Positions 48,562 through 60,300 of a stretch of DNA of 64,000 nucleotides are shown here, in pieces; position 1 is the stretch's first letter; each line of letters opens with the position of its first letter. This DNA comes from Aquincolibacterium sp964606385 (GTDB lineage Bacteria; Omnitrophota; Omnitrophia; Omnitrophales; Aquincolibacteriaceae). A model generated the notes under the pieces. It was not told where the DNA came from, searched no databases, and was given only the letters and a program-made list of their open reading frames with translations. The stretch lies in the NCBI GenBank assembly GCA_964606385.1, contig CAZSFZ010000002.1, positions 62,001 to 126,000 on the forward strand, in the 5' to 3' direction. The position numbers were made by a program, and so were the translations under genes.

Positions 48562-49207
48562 TCGATTTCTCCTTCGATGCCACCGCCAGACGCTTTTCGA
48601 TCAATTCCAGCGCCGCTTCATCGATCACAAGCTTTTCGCGCTGCATCACGTCATAAGCCGTGAAATCCGCCGCTTCTTTTACTTCGACGCGCTCCCGCAT
48701 GTTGCGGCTCGCGCGCTTGAGGGTCGGCGTGGCTTCTTTCACCACATAAAGAGCTCTCTTCTTGAGTACCGGCAACGCTTTCACGATCGCCGCAAACTCC
48801 TTGGTTTTCGGAGCTTCCAACTTCACGGGCTCCAAAAGCATCAGGTTCTTCTCCCCGGCCCGCTTGCTGAGCATCACTCGCAGGGCCTGGTTCCGGATCG
48901 CCTTGGACAGATTGACCGTATAATCCCTCTGATGCGGGCCGAACGTCGTGCCGCCACCCACCCAGATCGGAGAACGGGTCGAACCGTGACGGGCGCGACC
49001 GGTCCCTTTTTGCTTCCAGGGTTTCTTGCCGCCGCCGCTCACTTCGCCGCGGGTTTTCGTGTCCACGGTCCCCTTGCGGAGGTTGCCGGAATACGCGTTC
49101 CTTACGAGCTCTAAAAGACGCGGGTTCGTCCGGACCCCGTAAATCTCGGGATTCAGCACCACTTCCTGTTTCTTCTTACCCTCTTTTGAGTAAAGAAGCA
49201 CTTTCAT
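48551..49207 (-). CDS. rplD: 50S ribosomal protein L4
   Basis: 218 residues. The central extended loop with GGKKPWKQKGTGRARHGSTR (57-76) reaches the tunnel; the rest has the L4 fold. In E. coli L4 represses the S10 operon; no leader for that is visible here. Confidence 0.98.
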   Translation of the reverse strand: MKVLLYSKEGKKKQEVVLNPEIYGVRTNPRLLELVRNAYSGNLRKGTVDTKTRGEVSGGGKKPWKQKGTGRARHGSTRSPIWVGGGTTFGPHQRDYTVNLSKAIRNQALRVMLSKRAGEKNLMLLEPVKLEAPKTKEFAAIVKALPVLKKRALYVVKEATPTLKRASRNMRERVEVKEAADFTAYDVMQREKLVIDEAALELIEKRLAVASKEKSNEA

Positions 49208-49257
49208 TTCTCACGCCTTTCTTGCGATCTTTACGATCGTCCGGCTGGTGCCGGTTG

Positions 49258-49992
49258 CTACGCCTGAGGATTTTCAGCTTTCGAAGTTTCCGAGGAGGTT
49301 TCCTTCGGGGACTCCTGCTTACTGTTTCTCACTTTCCAGGAACCTTTTTTTCCGCGCTTGAACGAGTTGCGGATGATCAAATAGCCGCCTTCCGCGCCCG
49401 GCACGCTGCCGCTAAGCGCCAAAAGGTTGTTCTCGGAATCTACTTTCATGACTTTAAGATTATGAATACAGATCTTTTCATCGCCCATATGACCGGGAAG
49501 CCCCTTACCTTTGCGGACTTTTTTACGGCAGCCCACGCCGCCCGCCATCGAGCCGATACCGCCCGGGACGCGTCCGAACATGGAACCGTGGCTCTTGCTC
49601 GCGCCGCCCTTGTAATTCAGGCGCTTCACGACCCCCTGAAAACCTTTCCCGATGGAAATGCCTTCGATGTCCACGTACTGCCCGACCTCAAAATTTTCGG
49701 CGTTAAGCTCGCTGCCAACGCTCAGGTTCTTGATGTCTTCTGTGCGGATCTCCCGGATGAATCTCACCGGGGGCACGCTCGCCTTTTTAAGCGCTCCCAA
49801 CTTAGCCTTGTTTAAAGTTTTTTCCCGGGCGGCGTCAAACCCCAGCTGAACCCCCAGATACCCATTCTTCTCTTTGGTGCGAAGCGCCGTCACGTAGCAC
49901 GGCCCGACTTCAAGCACCGTAACGGGAACTTGGTGCCCTTCCCCGTCGAAGATCTGGGACATTCCGATTTTTTTACCTAATAGACCGATCAT
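49258..49992 (-). CDS. rplC: 50S ribosomal protein L3 with C-terminal tail
   Basis: 244 residues, about 35 more than usual. Signature region GFQGVVKRLNYKGGASKSHG and GSMAGGVGCRKKVRKGKGLP, ending with the last beta strands. The final 30 residues are a Ser/Lys/Glu-rich tail. No Shine-Dalgarno problem; it follows rpsJ by 9 bases. Confidence 0.98.
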   Translation of the reverse strand: MIGLLGKKIGMSQIFDGEGHQVPVTVLEVGPCYVTALRTKEKNGYLGVQLGFDAAREKTLNKAKLGALKKASVPPVRFIREIRTEDIKNLSVGSELNAENFEVGQYVDIEGISIGKGFQGVVKRLNYKGGASKSHGSMFGRVPGGIGSMAGGVGCRKKVRKGKGLPGHMGDEKICIHNLKVMKVDSENNLLALSGSVPGAEGGYLIIRNSFKRGKKGSWKVRNSKQESPKETSSETSKAENPQA

Positions 49993-50001
49993 GATGTTCT
50001 C

Positions 50002-50316
50002 TTAAAGTTTGATCTCCACATCCACGCCAGCCGGCAGGTCGAGCTTCATCAGCGCGTCCACGGTGCGTGAAGTGGGTTCTTCCAGTTCAATAAGACGCTT
50101 ATGGGTCCGGATCTCAAATTGATCGCGCGCCTTTTTATCGATATGCGGGCCGCGAAGTACCGTTGTCTTCCAGACATGCGTCGGAAGCGGGATCGGGCCG
50201 ATCACCTTGGCGCCGGTTTTCTTGGCGGTTCCCACGATCTCCTGGACCGACTGGTCCAGCACGCGGTGGTCATACGCTTTCAATTTGATACGGATCTTTT
50301 CTTTGATTTGGGCCAT
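50002..50316 (-). CDS. rpsJ: 30S ribosomal protein S10
   Basis: 104 residues. KEKIRIKLKAYDHRVLDQSV start and GPIPLPTHVWKTTVLRGPHI match. S10 also joins NusB in antitermination. It follows fusA by 3 bases; the tuf gene usually found between them is absent. Confidence 0.98.
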   Translation of the reverse strand: MAQIKEKIRIKLKAYDHRVLDQSVQEIVGTAKKTGAKVIGPIPLPTHVWKTTVLRGPHIDKKARDQFEIRTHKRLIELEEPTSRTVDALMKLDLPAGVDVEIKL

Positions 50317-50319
50317 TGT

Positions 50320-52401
<2,082 letters not shown>

Positions 52402-52415
52402 AATTCCCGTTATGC

Positions 52416-52489
52416 GCTCAACGCGCAATGCTCAACGTTAAAATAACTACTTTTGGTTTTCGTTGCGCTTCGCACGCTGTGCGTTGCGC
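52416..52489. repeat. short direct repeats in the rpsG-fusA gap
   Basis: On the plus strand GCTCAACG occurs at 52416-52423 and 52430-52437, and CGTTGCGC at 52461-52468 and 52482-52489. The two word types are nearly reverse complements, so several small stems are possible. The gap (95 bases) is the longest break inside the ribosomal cluster after the rplJ-rplL gap. Confidence 0.45.
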
Positions 52490-52496
52490 CGTCTTT

Positions 52497-52964
52497 CTAC
52501 CAGCGATAATGCGCGAAAGCCCTGTTCGCTTCCGCCATTTTATGCATATCTTCACGCTTCTTGATCGAAGGCCCCGTCTTATTAAAACCGTCGATGATCT
52601 CCTGAGCCAGCTTCTCATGCATAGGCTTCCCCTTACGTTCACGGGAATAGCTCCGGATCCATCGAAGAGCCAGGGAGTAACCGCGATCTTCAGAAACGCT
52701 GACCGGCACCTGATACGTCGCCCCACCTACGCGCCGGGATTTTGTCTCCAGGAGAGGGCGCACATTATCTAACGAGGCGCGAAAAACTTCAAGTGCTTCT
52801 TTTGATGTTTTTTCTTTGACGATATCCAGGGCATCATAGACGATCCGCTCGGCGATGGACTTCTTGCCGCGCTCCATGACGATATTGATCAGTTTGGCGA
52901 CCAAGAGGTCCCCGTACCGCGGGTCCGGATCGATCTTTCTTTTTTGCGCGCGTCTTCTTCTCAT
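52497..52964 (-). CDS. rpsG: 30S ribosomal protein S7
   Basis: 155 residues. MRRRRAQKRKIDPDPRYGDL start; the GGATYQVPVSVSEDR hairpin near 80-94 contacts the E site. It overlaps rpsL by 4 bp. Confidence 0.98.
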   Translation of the reverse strand: MRRRRAQKRKIDPDPRYGDLLVAKLINIVMERGKKSIAERIVYDALDIVKEKTSKEALEVFRASLDNVRPLLETKSRRVGGATYQVPVSVSEDRGYSLALRWIRSYSRERKGKPMHEKLAQEIIDGFNKTGPSIKKREDMHKMAEANRAFAHYRW

Positions 52965-53350
52965 TTCTTAGCATCCTTTTTCGGGGTTTTCGCGCCGTAT
53001 TTTGAACGCGATTTCGTGCGATCCGCAACACCGGCAGCATCCAGTTTTCCACGGACGATATGATAACGGACCCCCGGAAGGTCTTTCACGCGGCCGCCCC
53101 TCACGAGCACGATCGAGTGCTCCTGAAGATTATGCCCCACGCCCGGGATGTAGGCCGTGACTTCCTGGCCGTTCGTAAGACGCACACGGGCGATCTTGCG
53201 AAGTGCCGAGTTCGGTTTTTTCGGGGTCTGGGTCCTGACGATCAGGCACACACCTTTGCGGAATGGCGAGTTCTGCAACGCCGGCGACTTTGATTTCCCC
53301 TTGAATTTATTCCTTCCAAAACGGATCAACTGATTGATGGTCGGCGCCAT
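52961..53350 (-). CDS. rpsL: 30S ribosomal protein S12
   Basis: 129 residues. TPKKPNSALRKIARVRLTNG and RGGRVKDLPGVRYH are the conserved decoding-site loops; lysines at the streptomycin-linked positions are the usual sensitive form. The start shares one base with the rpoC stop, so the beta and str operons are directly joined. Confidence 0.98.
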   Translation of the reverse strand: MAPTINQLIRFGRNKFKGKSKSPALQNSPFRKGVCLIVRTQTPKKPNSALRKIARVRLTNGQEVTAYIPGVGHNLQEHSIVLVRGGRVKDLPGVRYHIVRGKLDAAGVADRTKSRSKYGAKTPKKDAKK

Positions 53351-56300
53351 TATGCTTTCTCCTTGGATGCGCTGGTCTCTTCTGAGGCTTTTTCGTCCTT
53401 GGCTTCTTCAGGGTCCGGAAGGACATCGGTCAGGTCTTTTTTAAGCTCGATGTCATGGTGGATCTTGAAACCGGTCCCCGCCGGGATCAAATGCCCCATG
53501 ATCACGTTCTCCTTGAGGCCCTGGAGCATATCGCGTTTTCCGGCGGAAGCGGCTTCCGTGAGCACACGGGTCGTTTCCTGGAAGCTTGCGGCCGAAATAA
53601 AGCTGTCGGTGGTCAGGGACGCCTTGGTGATCCCGAGAAGGATCGAGGTGCCCTTGGCGGGTTCCTTGCCCTTCTTGATCATCTTGGCGTTCTCTTCCGC
53701 GAACTTAAGCTTCTCCACATGGGAACCCACGAGAAATTCCGTGTCGCCTGATTCTTCGATGCGAACCTTGCGGAGCATCTGACGGACGATACATTCCACA
53801 TGTTTATCGTTCAACCGCACACCCTGCAGACGGTAAACTTCCTGAACTTCGTCCACGAGATATTGCTGAAGGCTTCTTTCGCCCGAAACGCGGAGGATGT
53901 CCTGCAACACGACCGGCCCGTCCACAAGCTGCTGGCCGGCGAGCACGCGGTCGCCTTTGTAAACGTTCAGATGTTTGCCGTGCGGGATCAAGTATTCTTT
54001 GGCCATTCCGGTCGAGCTTTTCACGATGATCTGGCGCTGACCTTTGACGATCTCGCCGATCTCGACCACACCGTCGATCTCCGAGATCACGGCGGGATTC
54101 TTCGGCTTGCGGGCCTCAAAAAGCTCGGCGACGCGCGGCAGACCGCCCGTGATATCGCGGGTCTTGGCGACTTTGCGCGGCGTCTTCGCGAGAAGCGTAC
54201 CGCCGGTGATCGACTGGCCGTCTTTGACCACGATATGAGCGCCGGTCGGGATCGGATAGAACGCGAGGATCTCATCCTTGTCGCCGACCAAAAGCAACTG
54301 CGGGTGCATGTCTTCTTTGTGTTCGATGATCACGCGCTCGGTCAACCCGGTCGTGGCGTCCACTTCCTCGTTCATCGTGACGCCCGCCTTGATGTCTTCA
54401 AAGCGAACTTTTCCAGAAACCTCGGTCAAGATCGGAACCGTGTACGGGTCCCATTTCACAAAGATCTCGCCCTTCTTGACCTTTTCCCCGTCCTTGTAAT
54501 GAATGATACCGCCGGTCGGGATCGTATAGCGTTCCAGTTCGCGGCCCGTCGGATCATGCAAGGAGAGTTGTCCGTTGCGGTTCAAAACGACAATTTCGTT
54601 CGTCTTGGTCACAACGGTTTTCAGGTTGTGGTACTGGAGCACCCCTTCGTTGCGGGCGCGATAATAAGATTGTTCGACCACGCGGGACGCCGTACCGCCG
54701 ATGTGGAACGTACGCATGGTGAGCTGGGTACCCGGCTCGCCGATGGATTGCGCGGCAATGATGCCCACCGCGGTCCCCTGCTCGACAAGGCGGCGCGTCG
54801 CGAGATCGCGGCCGTAGCATTTCGCGCAGATCCCTTTGGTGGATTCGCAGCAAAGGACGGAACGGACGCGGATCTTCTCGATCCCGGCTTCTTCGATCTT
54901 CTTCACGGTAGCTTCATCGATGAGATCGCCGGACTTCACGATCACTTGGTCGGTAATGACGTCCACCACGTTATCGAGCGCCACGCGGCCGAGGATCCTG
55001 TCGGAGAGGGACACGATCACTTCTTCGCCCTCATAGACCGGTTCCATCACGATACCGTTCAGGGTGCCGCAGTCTTCCATATTGATGATCACATCCTGCG
55101 CCACGTCCACCAGACGGCGGGTCAGGTATCCCGAGTCGGCGGTCTTGAGCGCGGTATCCGCCAAACCTTTGCGGGCGCCGTGCGTGGAGATGAAGTATTC
55201 GAGCACCGTGAGGCCTTCACGGAAGTTCGCCGTGATCGGGCTTTCAATGATCTCGCCCGAAGGTTTGGCCATCAAACCGCGCATCCCGGCAAGCTGACGG
55301 ATCTGCTGCTTGGAACCGCGGGCGCCGGAGTCGGCCATCATGAAAATAGGATTGAAGGCGTCGAGCGCTTCGAACATCACGTCGGACACGCGGTCCGTCG
55401 TGTGCGTCCAGATATCGATCACCTTATTATAACGCTCACCGTCCGTGATCACGCCCTGCTTGTACTGGCTTTCGATGGATTTCACTTCCTTGCGCGCTTC
55501 GTTCAGGATGCCTTCCTTCGCGTCGGGGATCTGGATGTCATCGATCCCGATCGAAAGGCCGGCCTTGGTCGCTTCCGTGAAACCGAGGGCTTTCAACCGG
55601 TCGAGAAGGCTCACAACCTCCTCGTGACCGAACGTGTTGTAACATTCGGCGATGATCTTCGAAAGCTTGCCTTTGTTCACAATGTCGTTGACGTAACGGA
55701 ACCCCTTCGGCAAAACCTCATTCAAAAGAATGCGCCCCATGGTCGTTTCGACGATCTCGCCGCTCGCAAGACGCAGTTTGCATTTCGCGTGACGATGGAT
55801 CTGCCCGTCCTGATAGGCCAGGATCGCTTCCTGCGGACCACTGAACGACAGGCCTTCGCCGAGCACCTTTTCGCGTAACTTGGTCAAATAATAGATCCCG
55901 AGCACGATATCCTGCGTCGGGGTCATGATCGGCTGGCCGCTCGCGGGTGAAAAGATGTTGTTGGCGGAAAGCATCAGGATACGCGCTTCCATCACGGCTT
56001 CCATGGAAAGCGGCACGTGAACGGCCATCTGGTCGCCGTCAAAGTCGGCGTTAAAAGCCGTACAAACGAGCGGGTGAATGCGGATGGCGTTCCCCTCGAT
56101 GAGCATCGGTTCGAAAGCTTGGATGCCGAGACGATGGAGCGTCGGCGCGCGGTTGAGAAGCACCGGATGTTCCTTGATGACCTCTTCAAGAATGTCCCAA
56201 ACTTCGGGCTTCACGCGTTCAACCATCTTCTTGGCGGAACGAATCGTGTGGACATGGCCGCGTTCTTTAAGTTTCCGGATGATGAAAGGCTCGAAAAGTT

Positions 56301-57399
56301 CGAGCGCCATCTTTTTTGGCAACCCGCATTGATTGAGCTTGAGTTCGGGACCGATGACGATCACGGAACGGCCGGAATAGTCGACGCGTTTTCCGAGAAG
56401 GTTCTGACGGAAACGGCCTTGTTTCCCCTTAAGCATGTCGCTCAGGGATTTGAGCGGGCGGTTACCGGCACCGAGCACCGGGCGGCCATGGCGGCCGTTA
56501 TCGAAAAGCGCGTCCACAGCTTCCTGGAGCATGCGTTTTTCATTGCGGATGATAACATCCGGGGCCTTGAGCTCGAGAAGTTTACGCAAACGGTTGTTAC
56601 GATTGATGACCCGGCGATAGAGGTCGTTCAGGTCGCTTGTCGCGAAACGTCCGCCGTCCAAAGCCACGAGCGGGCGAAGATCGGGCGGAATGACCGGGAT
56701 CACTTTGAGGATCATCCATTCAGGATGATTCCCTGATTTATAGAAGGCTTCGACGATCTTCAGGATCTTGACGGCGCGGGCGCGGGACTGTTTGGATTTA
56801 GCGGCCTTGAGCTGGCGATGATATTTCGCGGTCAATTTGTCGAGTTCGAGTTCCGACAAGAGCGTCTGGACAGCTTCAGCACCCATCTGGGCCGTGAAAT
56901 TCTCGGGGCCGTACTGTTCCTGTGCTTTCAGGTATTCGTCTTCCGTCAGAAGCTGACGCGGCTTCAAAGGCGTCTGCTTCGGATCAATCACGATGTACTC
57001 TTCATAGTAGAGCACTTTTTCAAGAGCGCGAACGCTCAGATCGAGAAGGTTCCCGATACGCGACGGCATGGTCTTGAAGAACCAAATGTGGGAGACCGGT
57101 GTCACGAGATCGATATGCCCCATCCGCTCACGACGAACGCGGGCCTGCGTCACTTCGACGCCGCAGCGGTCGCAGACGATCCCTTTATGCTTGATGCGCT
57201 TGTACTTGCCGCACGCGCATTCATAGTCTTTTGTGGGGCCGAAAATACGTTCGCAAAAAAGACCGTCTTTTTCGGGCTTCAGCGTCCGGTAATTGATGGT
57301 CTCGGGCTTTTTCACCTCACCCTTCGACCATTTGCGGATGGACTCGGGGGACGCGATGCGGATCGCAACGGAATCAAAAGTATTCACGCTATAGTTCAT
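53350..57399 (-). CDS. rpoC: RNA polymerase beta' subunit
   Basis: 1349 residues. The N-terminal zinc ribbon has C61, C63, C76 and C79. The catalytic magnesium motif NADFDGDQMAVH lies about residue 460, followed by bridge helix and trigger loop regions and a second zinc site (CCESTKGICAKCYG). The last 20 or so residues are a short Glu/Lys/Ser tail. It overlaps rpoB by 4 bp. Confidence 0.99.
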   Translation of the reverse strand: MNYSVNTFDSVAIRIASPESIRKWSKGEVKKPETINYRTLKPEKDGLFCERIFGPTKDYECACGKYKRIKHKGIVCDRCGVEVTQARVRRERMGHIDLVTPVSHIWFFKTMPSRIGNLLDLSVRALEKVLYYEEYIVIDPKQTPLKPRQLLTEDEYLKAQEQYGPENFTAQMGAEAVQTLLSELELDKLTAKYHRQLKAAKSKQSRARAVKILKIVEAFYKSGNHPEWMILKVIPVIPPDLRPLVALDGGRFATSDLNDLYRRVINRNNRLRKLLELKAPDVIIRNEKRMLQEAVDALFDNGRHGRPVLGAGNRPLKSLSDMLKGKQGRFRQNLLGKRVDYSGRSVIVIGPELKLNQCGLPKKMALELFEPFIIRKLKERGHVHTIRSAKKMVERVKPEVWDILEEVIKEHPVLLNRAPTLHRLGIQAFEPMLIEGNAIRIHPLVCTAFNADFDGDQMAVHVPLSMEAVMEARILMLSANNIFSPASGQPIMTPTQDIVLGIYYLTKLREKVLGEGLSFSGPQEAILAYQDGQIHRHAKCKLRLASGEIVETTMGRILLNEVLPKGFRYVNDIVNKGKLSKIIAECYNTFGHEEVVSLLDRLKALGFTEATKAGLSIGIDDIQIPDAKEGILNEARKEVKSIESQYKQGVITDGERYNKVIDIWTHTTDRVSDVMFEALDAFNPIFMMADSGARGSKQQIRQLAGMRGLMAKPSGEIIESPITANFREGLTVLEYFISTHGARKGLADTALKTADSGYLTRRLVDVAQDVIINMEDCGTLNGIVMEPVYEGEEVIVSLSDRILGRVALDNVVDVITDQVIVKSGDLIDEATVKKIEEAGIEKIRVRSVLCCESTKGICAKCYGRDLATRRLVEQGTAVGIIAAQSIGEPGTQLTMRTFHIGGTASRVVEQSYYRARNEGVLQYHNLKTVVTKTNEIVVLNRNGQLSLHDPTGRELERYTIPTGGIIHYKDGEKVKKGEIFVKWDPYTVPILTEVSGKVRFEDIKAGVTMNEEVDATTGLTERVIIEHKEDMHPQLLLVGDKDEILAFYPIPTGAHIVVKDGQSITGGTLLAKTPRKVAKTRDITGGLPRVAELFEARKPKNPAVISEIDGVVEIGEIVKGQRQIIVKSSTGMAKEYLIPHGKHLNVYKGDRVLAGQQLVDGPVVLQDILRVSGERSLQQYLVDEVQEVYRLQGVRLNDKHVECIVRQMLRKVRIEESGDTEFLVGSHVEKLKFAEENAKMIKKGKEPAKGTSILLGITKASLTTDSFISAASFQETTRVLTEAASAGKRDMLQGLKENVIMGHLIPAGTGFKIHHDIELKKDLTDVLPDPEEAKDEKASEETSASKEKA

Positions 57400-60300
57400 A
57401 CTTTTAGTCTCTCCCTGGCTTCTTCCTGTTTGTCTTCCGCGGATTTTTCCTTGGTTTCGGAGATCGCCAATTTACCACCCGCCGTTCGCTCGGGCTCGAT
57501 ATCGAGTCCAAGCGCCTGAAGTTCTTTGACAAGCACGTTAAAAGATTCAGGCGTTCCGGCATGCAGCGCGGGCTCGCCTTTGACAATCGCTTCATAGACG
57601 CGGGTTCTTCCGACCACATCGTCCGATTTCACAGTGAGAAGCTCCTGCAGCGTGAAGGCCGCGCCATAAGCCTCAAGCGCCCACACTTCCATCTCGCCGA
57701 AACGCTGTCCGCCGAACTGCGCTTTACCGCCGAGGGGCTGCTGCGTGACGAGAGAGTAAGGACCGATCGAGCGCGCGTGGATCTTGTCATCCGCGAGGTG
57801 CGCGAGTTTCAGCATGTAGATGTAACCGACCGTGATCTTCTCATCGAACTTGTCACCGGTACGGCCGTCATAGAGTGCGATCTTCCCGTCGTTCGGGATC
57901 TTCGCATCTTTCATGACCTGACGGATCTCTTCTTCCGTCGCGCCGCTGAACACCGGGGTTTCCACATGGAATCCAAGCGTCTTCGCCGCCCATCCGAGAT
58001 GGGTCTCAAGGATCTGACCGACGTTCATACGGGAAGGCACGCCGAGCGGGTTCAGGATGATCTCAACCGGGGTTCCGTCCGCGAGGAACGGCATATCCTC
58101 TTCAGGAAGGACCTTCGCGATGACACCTTTGTTCCCGTGACGGCCGGCCATTTTGTCACCGACCGAGATCTTGCGCTTGGAACAAACATACACAACGACT
58201 TTTTTGATAACGCCCGGAGGAAGCTCGTCACCTTTGCGCACGCGATCGATCTCACGCGTCCGCTCCGCCACAAGCTCGTCGATCTCATCGCCCCAGACGC
58301 GGGCGATCTTCTTGATGCTTTCCTCGAGGTCCGGGTCTTCATCGATCCGGAGAGAGTCCCAATCACAGCCATCCAGCTTCTTCAGGTCGCCCTTCGTGAT
58401 CACGTGACCGCTTTTCATCAGCACTTCGCCGAGCACGTCATCGAGAAGGTCTTCGGAAAGCTTACGGCCGATCACCATGTCGGCGACCTTGTGCAGGCGT
58501 TCGCGCTTCAAAAGCTCGATGCGCTCGTTGTAGCGTTCTTTGATCTCATTGATATCTTTATTTTCCTGGCGACGCTCTTCTTTGGTCTTCGCGGCCGATT
58601 CCTTGCGTGCAAACACCTTCACATCCACCACCACGCCCTCCACGCCCGGGGGCACGGTCAGGGACGCGTCGCGCACATCGCCGGCTTTTTCGCCGAAAAT
58701 CGCGCGCAGCAGTTTTTCTTCCGGAGAAAGCTCGATCTCGGACTTCGGAGTGATCTTCCCGACAAGAATATCGCCGGGCTTCACTTCCGCGCCAACGCGG
58801 ATCACGCCTTCTTTATCAAGATCTTTCAGGGCTTCTTCGCTCACGTTCGGGATGTCGCAGGTGATCTCTTCGTTCCCGAGCTTTGTGTCGCGCGCTTCGA
58901 TCTCGAATTCTTCGATGTGAAGCGAGGTGTAAACGTCATCTTTGCAGAGTTTTTCGCTGACGATGATGGCGTCTTCGAAGTTGTACCCGCGCCACGGCAT
59001 GAACGCCACGAGCACGTTCCTTCCGAGGGCCAATTCCCCGCCCTGGGTCGCCGCACCGTCCGCGATGATGTCGCCGCGCTTGACCTTATCGCCGATCTCA
59101 ACGAGCGGACGCTGGTTAATGCAGGTGCCGGCATTCGAGCGTTTGAATTTGCGAAGCTTATAAACAAAATCATCGATCACGATCTCTTCGGCGGAAACCG
59201 CTTTGACGGTCCCGCGGGATTTCGCCTGCAGCACCGCGCCAGAATCCTTCGCCACATGGCGTTCCATCCCGGTCCCCACGAACGGAGCTTCAGGGATGAG
59301 AAGCGGTACGGCCTGGCGCTGCATGTTCGAACCCATAAGGGCGCGGTTTGCGTCGTCGTGTTCAAGGAACGGGATCAGCGCCGCGGCTACTGACACGAGC
59401 TGGCGGGGCGACACGTCCATATAATCGATCTCTTCGGGTTTCTTTTTCGGATAATCTTCGCGAAAACGGCAGGAGATCGCATCCGAAGTGAAATGCCCGT
59501 GTTTGTCGAGCGGCGCGTTCGCCTGCGCGATCACGTATTTATCTTCTTCGTCGGCAGTCAGATAATCGATCTGGTCCGTCACGCGGCCCTTCACGACCTT
59601 GCGGTACGGGCTTTCGAGAAAACCGATATCATTGACGCGCGCGAAAGTGCTCAAAGAAGAGATTAAACCGATGTTCGGACCTTCCGGCGTCTCGATCGGG
59701 CAAACGCGGCCGTAATGGGAAGGATGCACGTCGCGGACTTCAAAACCCGCGCGTTCACGGGAAAGACCGCCGGGACCGAGCGCGGAAAGACGGCGTTTGT
59801 GCGTTAACTCCGCAAGCGGGTTCGTCTGGTCCATGAATTGAGACAGCTGGCTGCGGCCGAAGAAATCCTTGATCGCGGCCGAGATCAGCTTCGGGTTGAT
59901 CAGGTTGTGCGGCATCGCGGCTTCCAGGTCATAGATTGACATGCGCTCGATGCAGGAGCGTTTCATGCGCGCGAGACCCACGCGGAACTGGTTCTGCAAA
60001 AGTTCCCCTACGGAACGCACGCGACGGTTCCCGAGGTGGTCGATATCATCGATACTGACCTCCCCGGAGCGGAGCTTGAGGAGCTTGCCGATCACTTTCA
60101 TCACGTCATCGGGCTTCAGGGTCGTATTCTTCGTATCCGCGGCGCTTGTGCCGAGGCCAAGCTTCTTGTTCAGCATGAAACGGCCGACATGACCGAGGTC
60201 ATAACGCTGGGGATCAAAAAAGAGCTTCTGGATCAGGTCTTTGGCGCTTGCTTCCGTCGGCGGATCGCCGGGACGGACGCGGCGGTAGATCGCGAGCTGC

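Noticed and set aside
53800..55878. Long plus-strand open frame (692 codons) opposite rpoC, with similar ones at 57561-59393 and 8830-10281
   Set aside because: They lie antisense to well-recognised genes (rpoC, rpoB, topA), show no recognisable domains and have His/Arg/Asp-rich composition typical of the complement of GC-rich genes.
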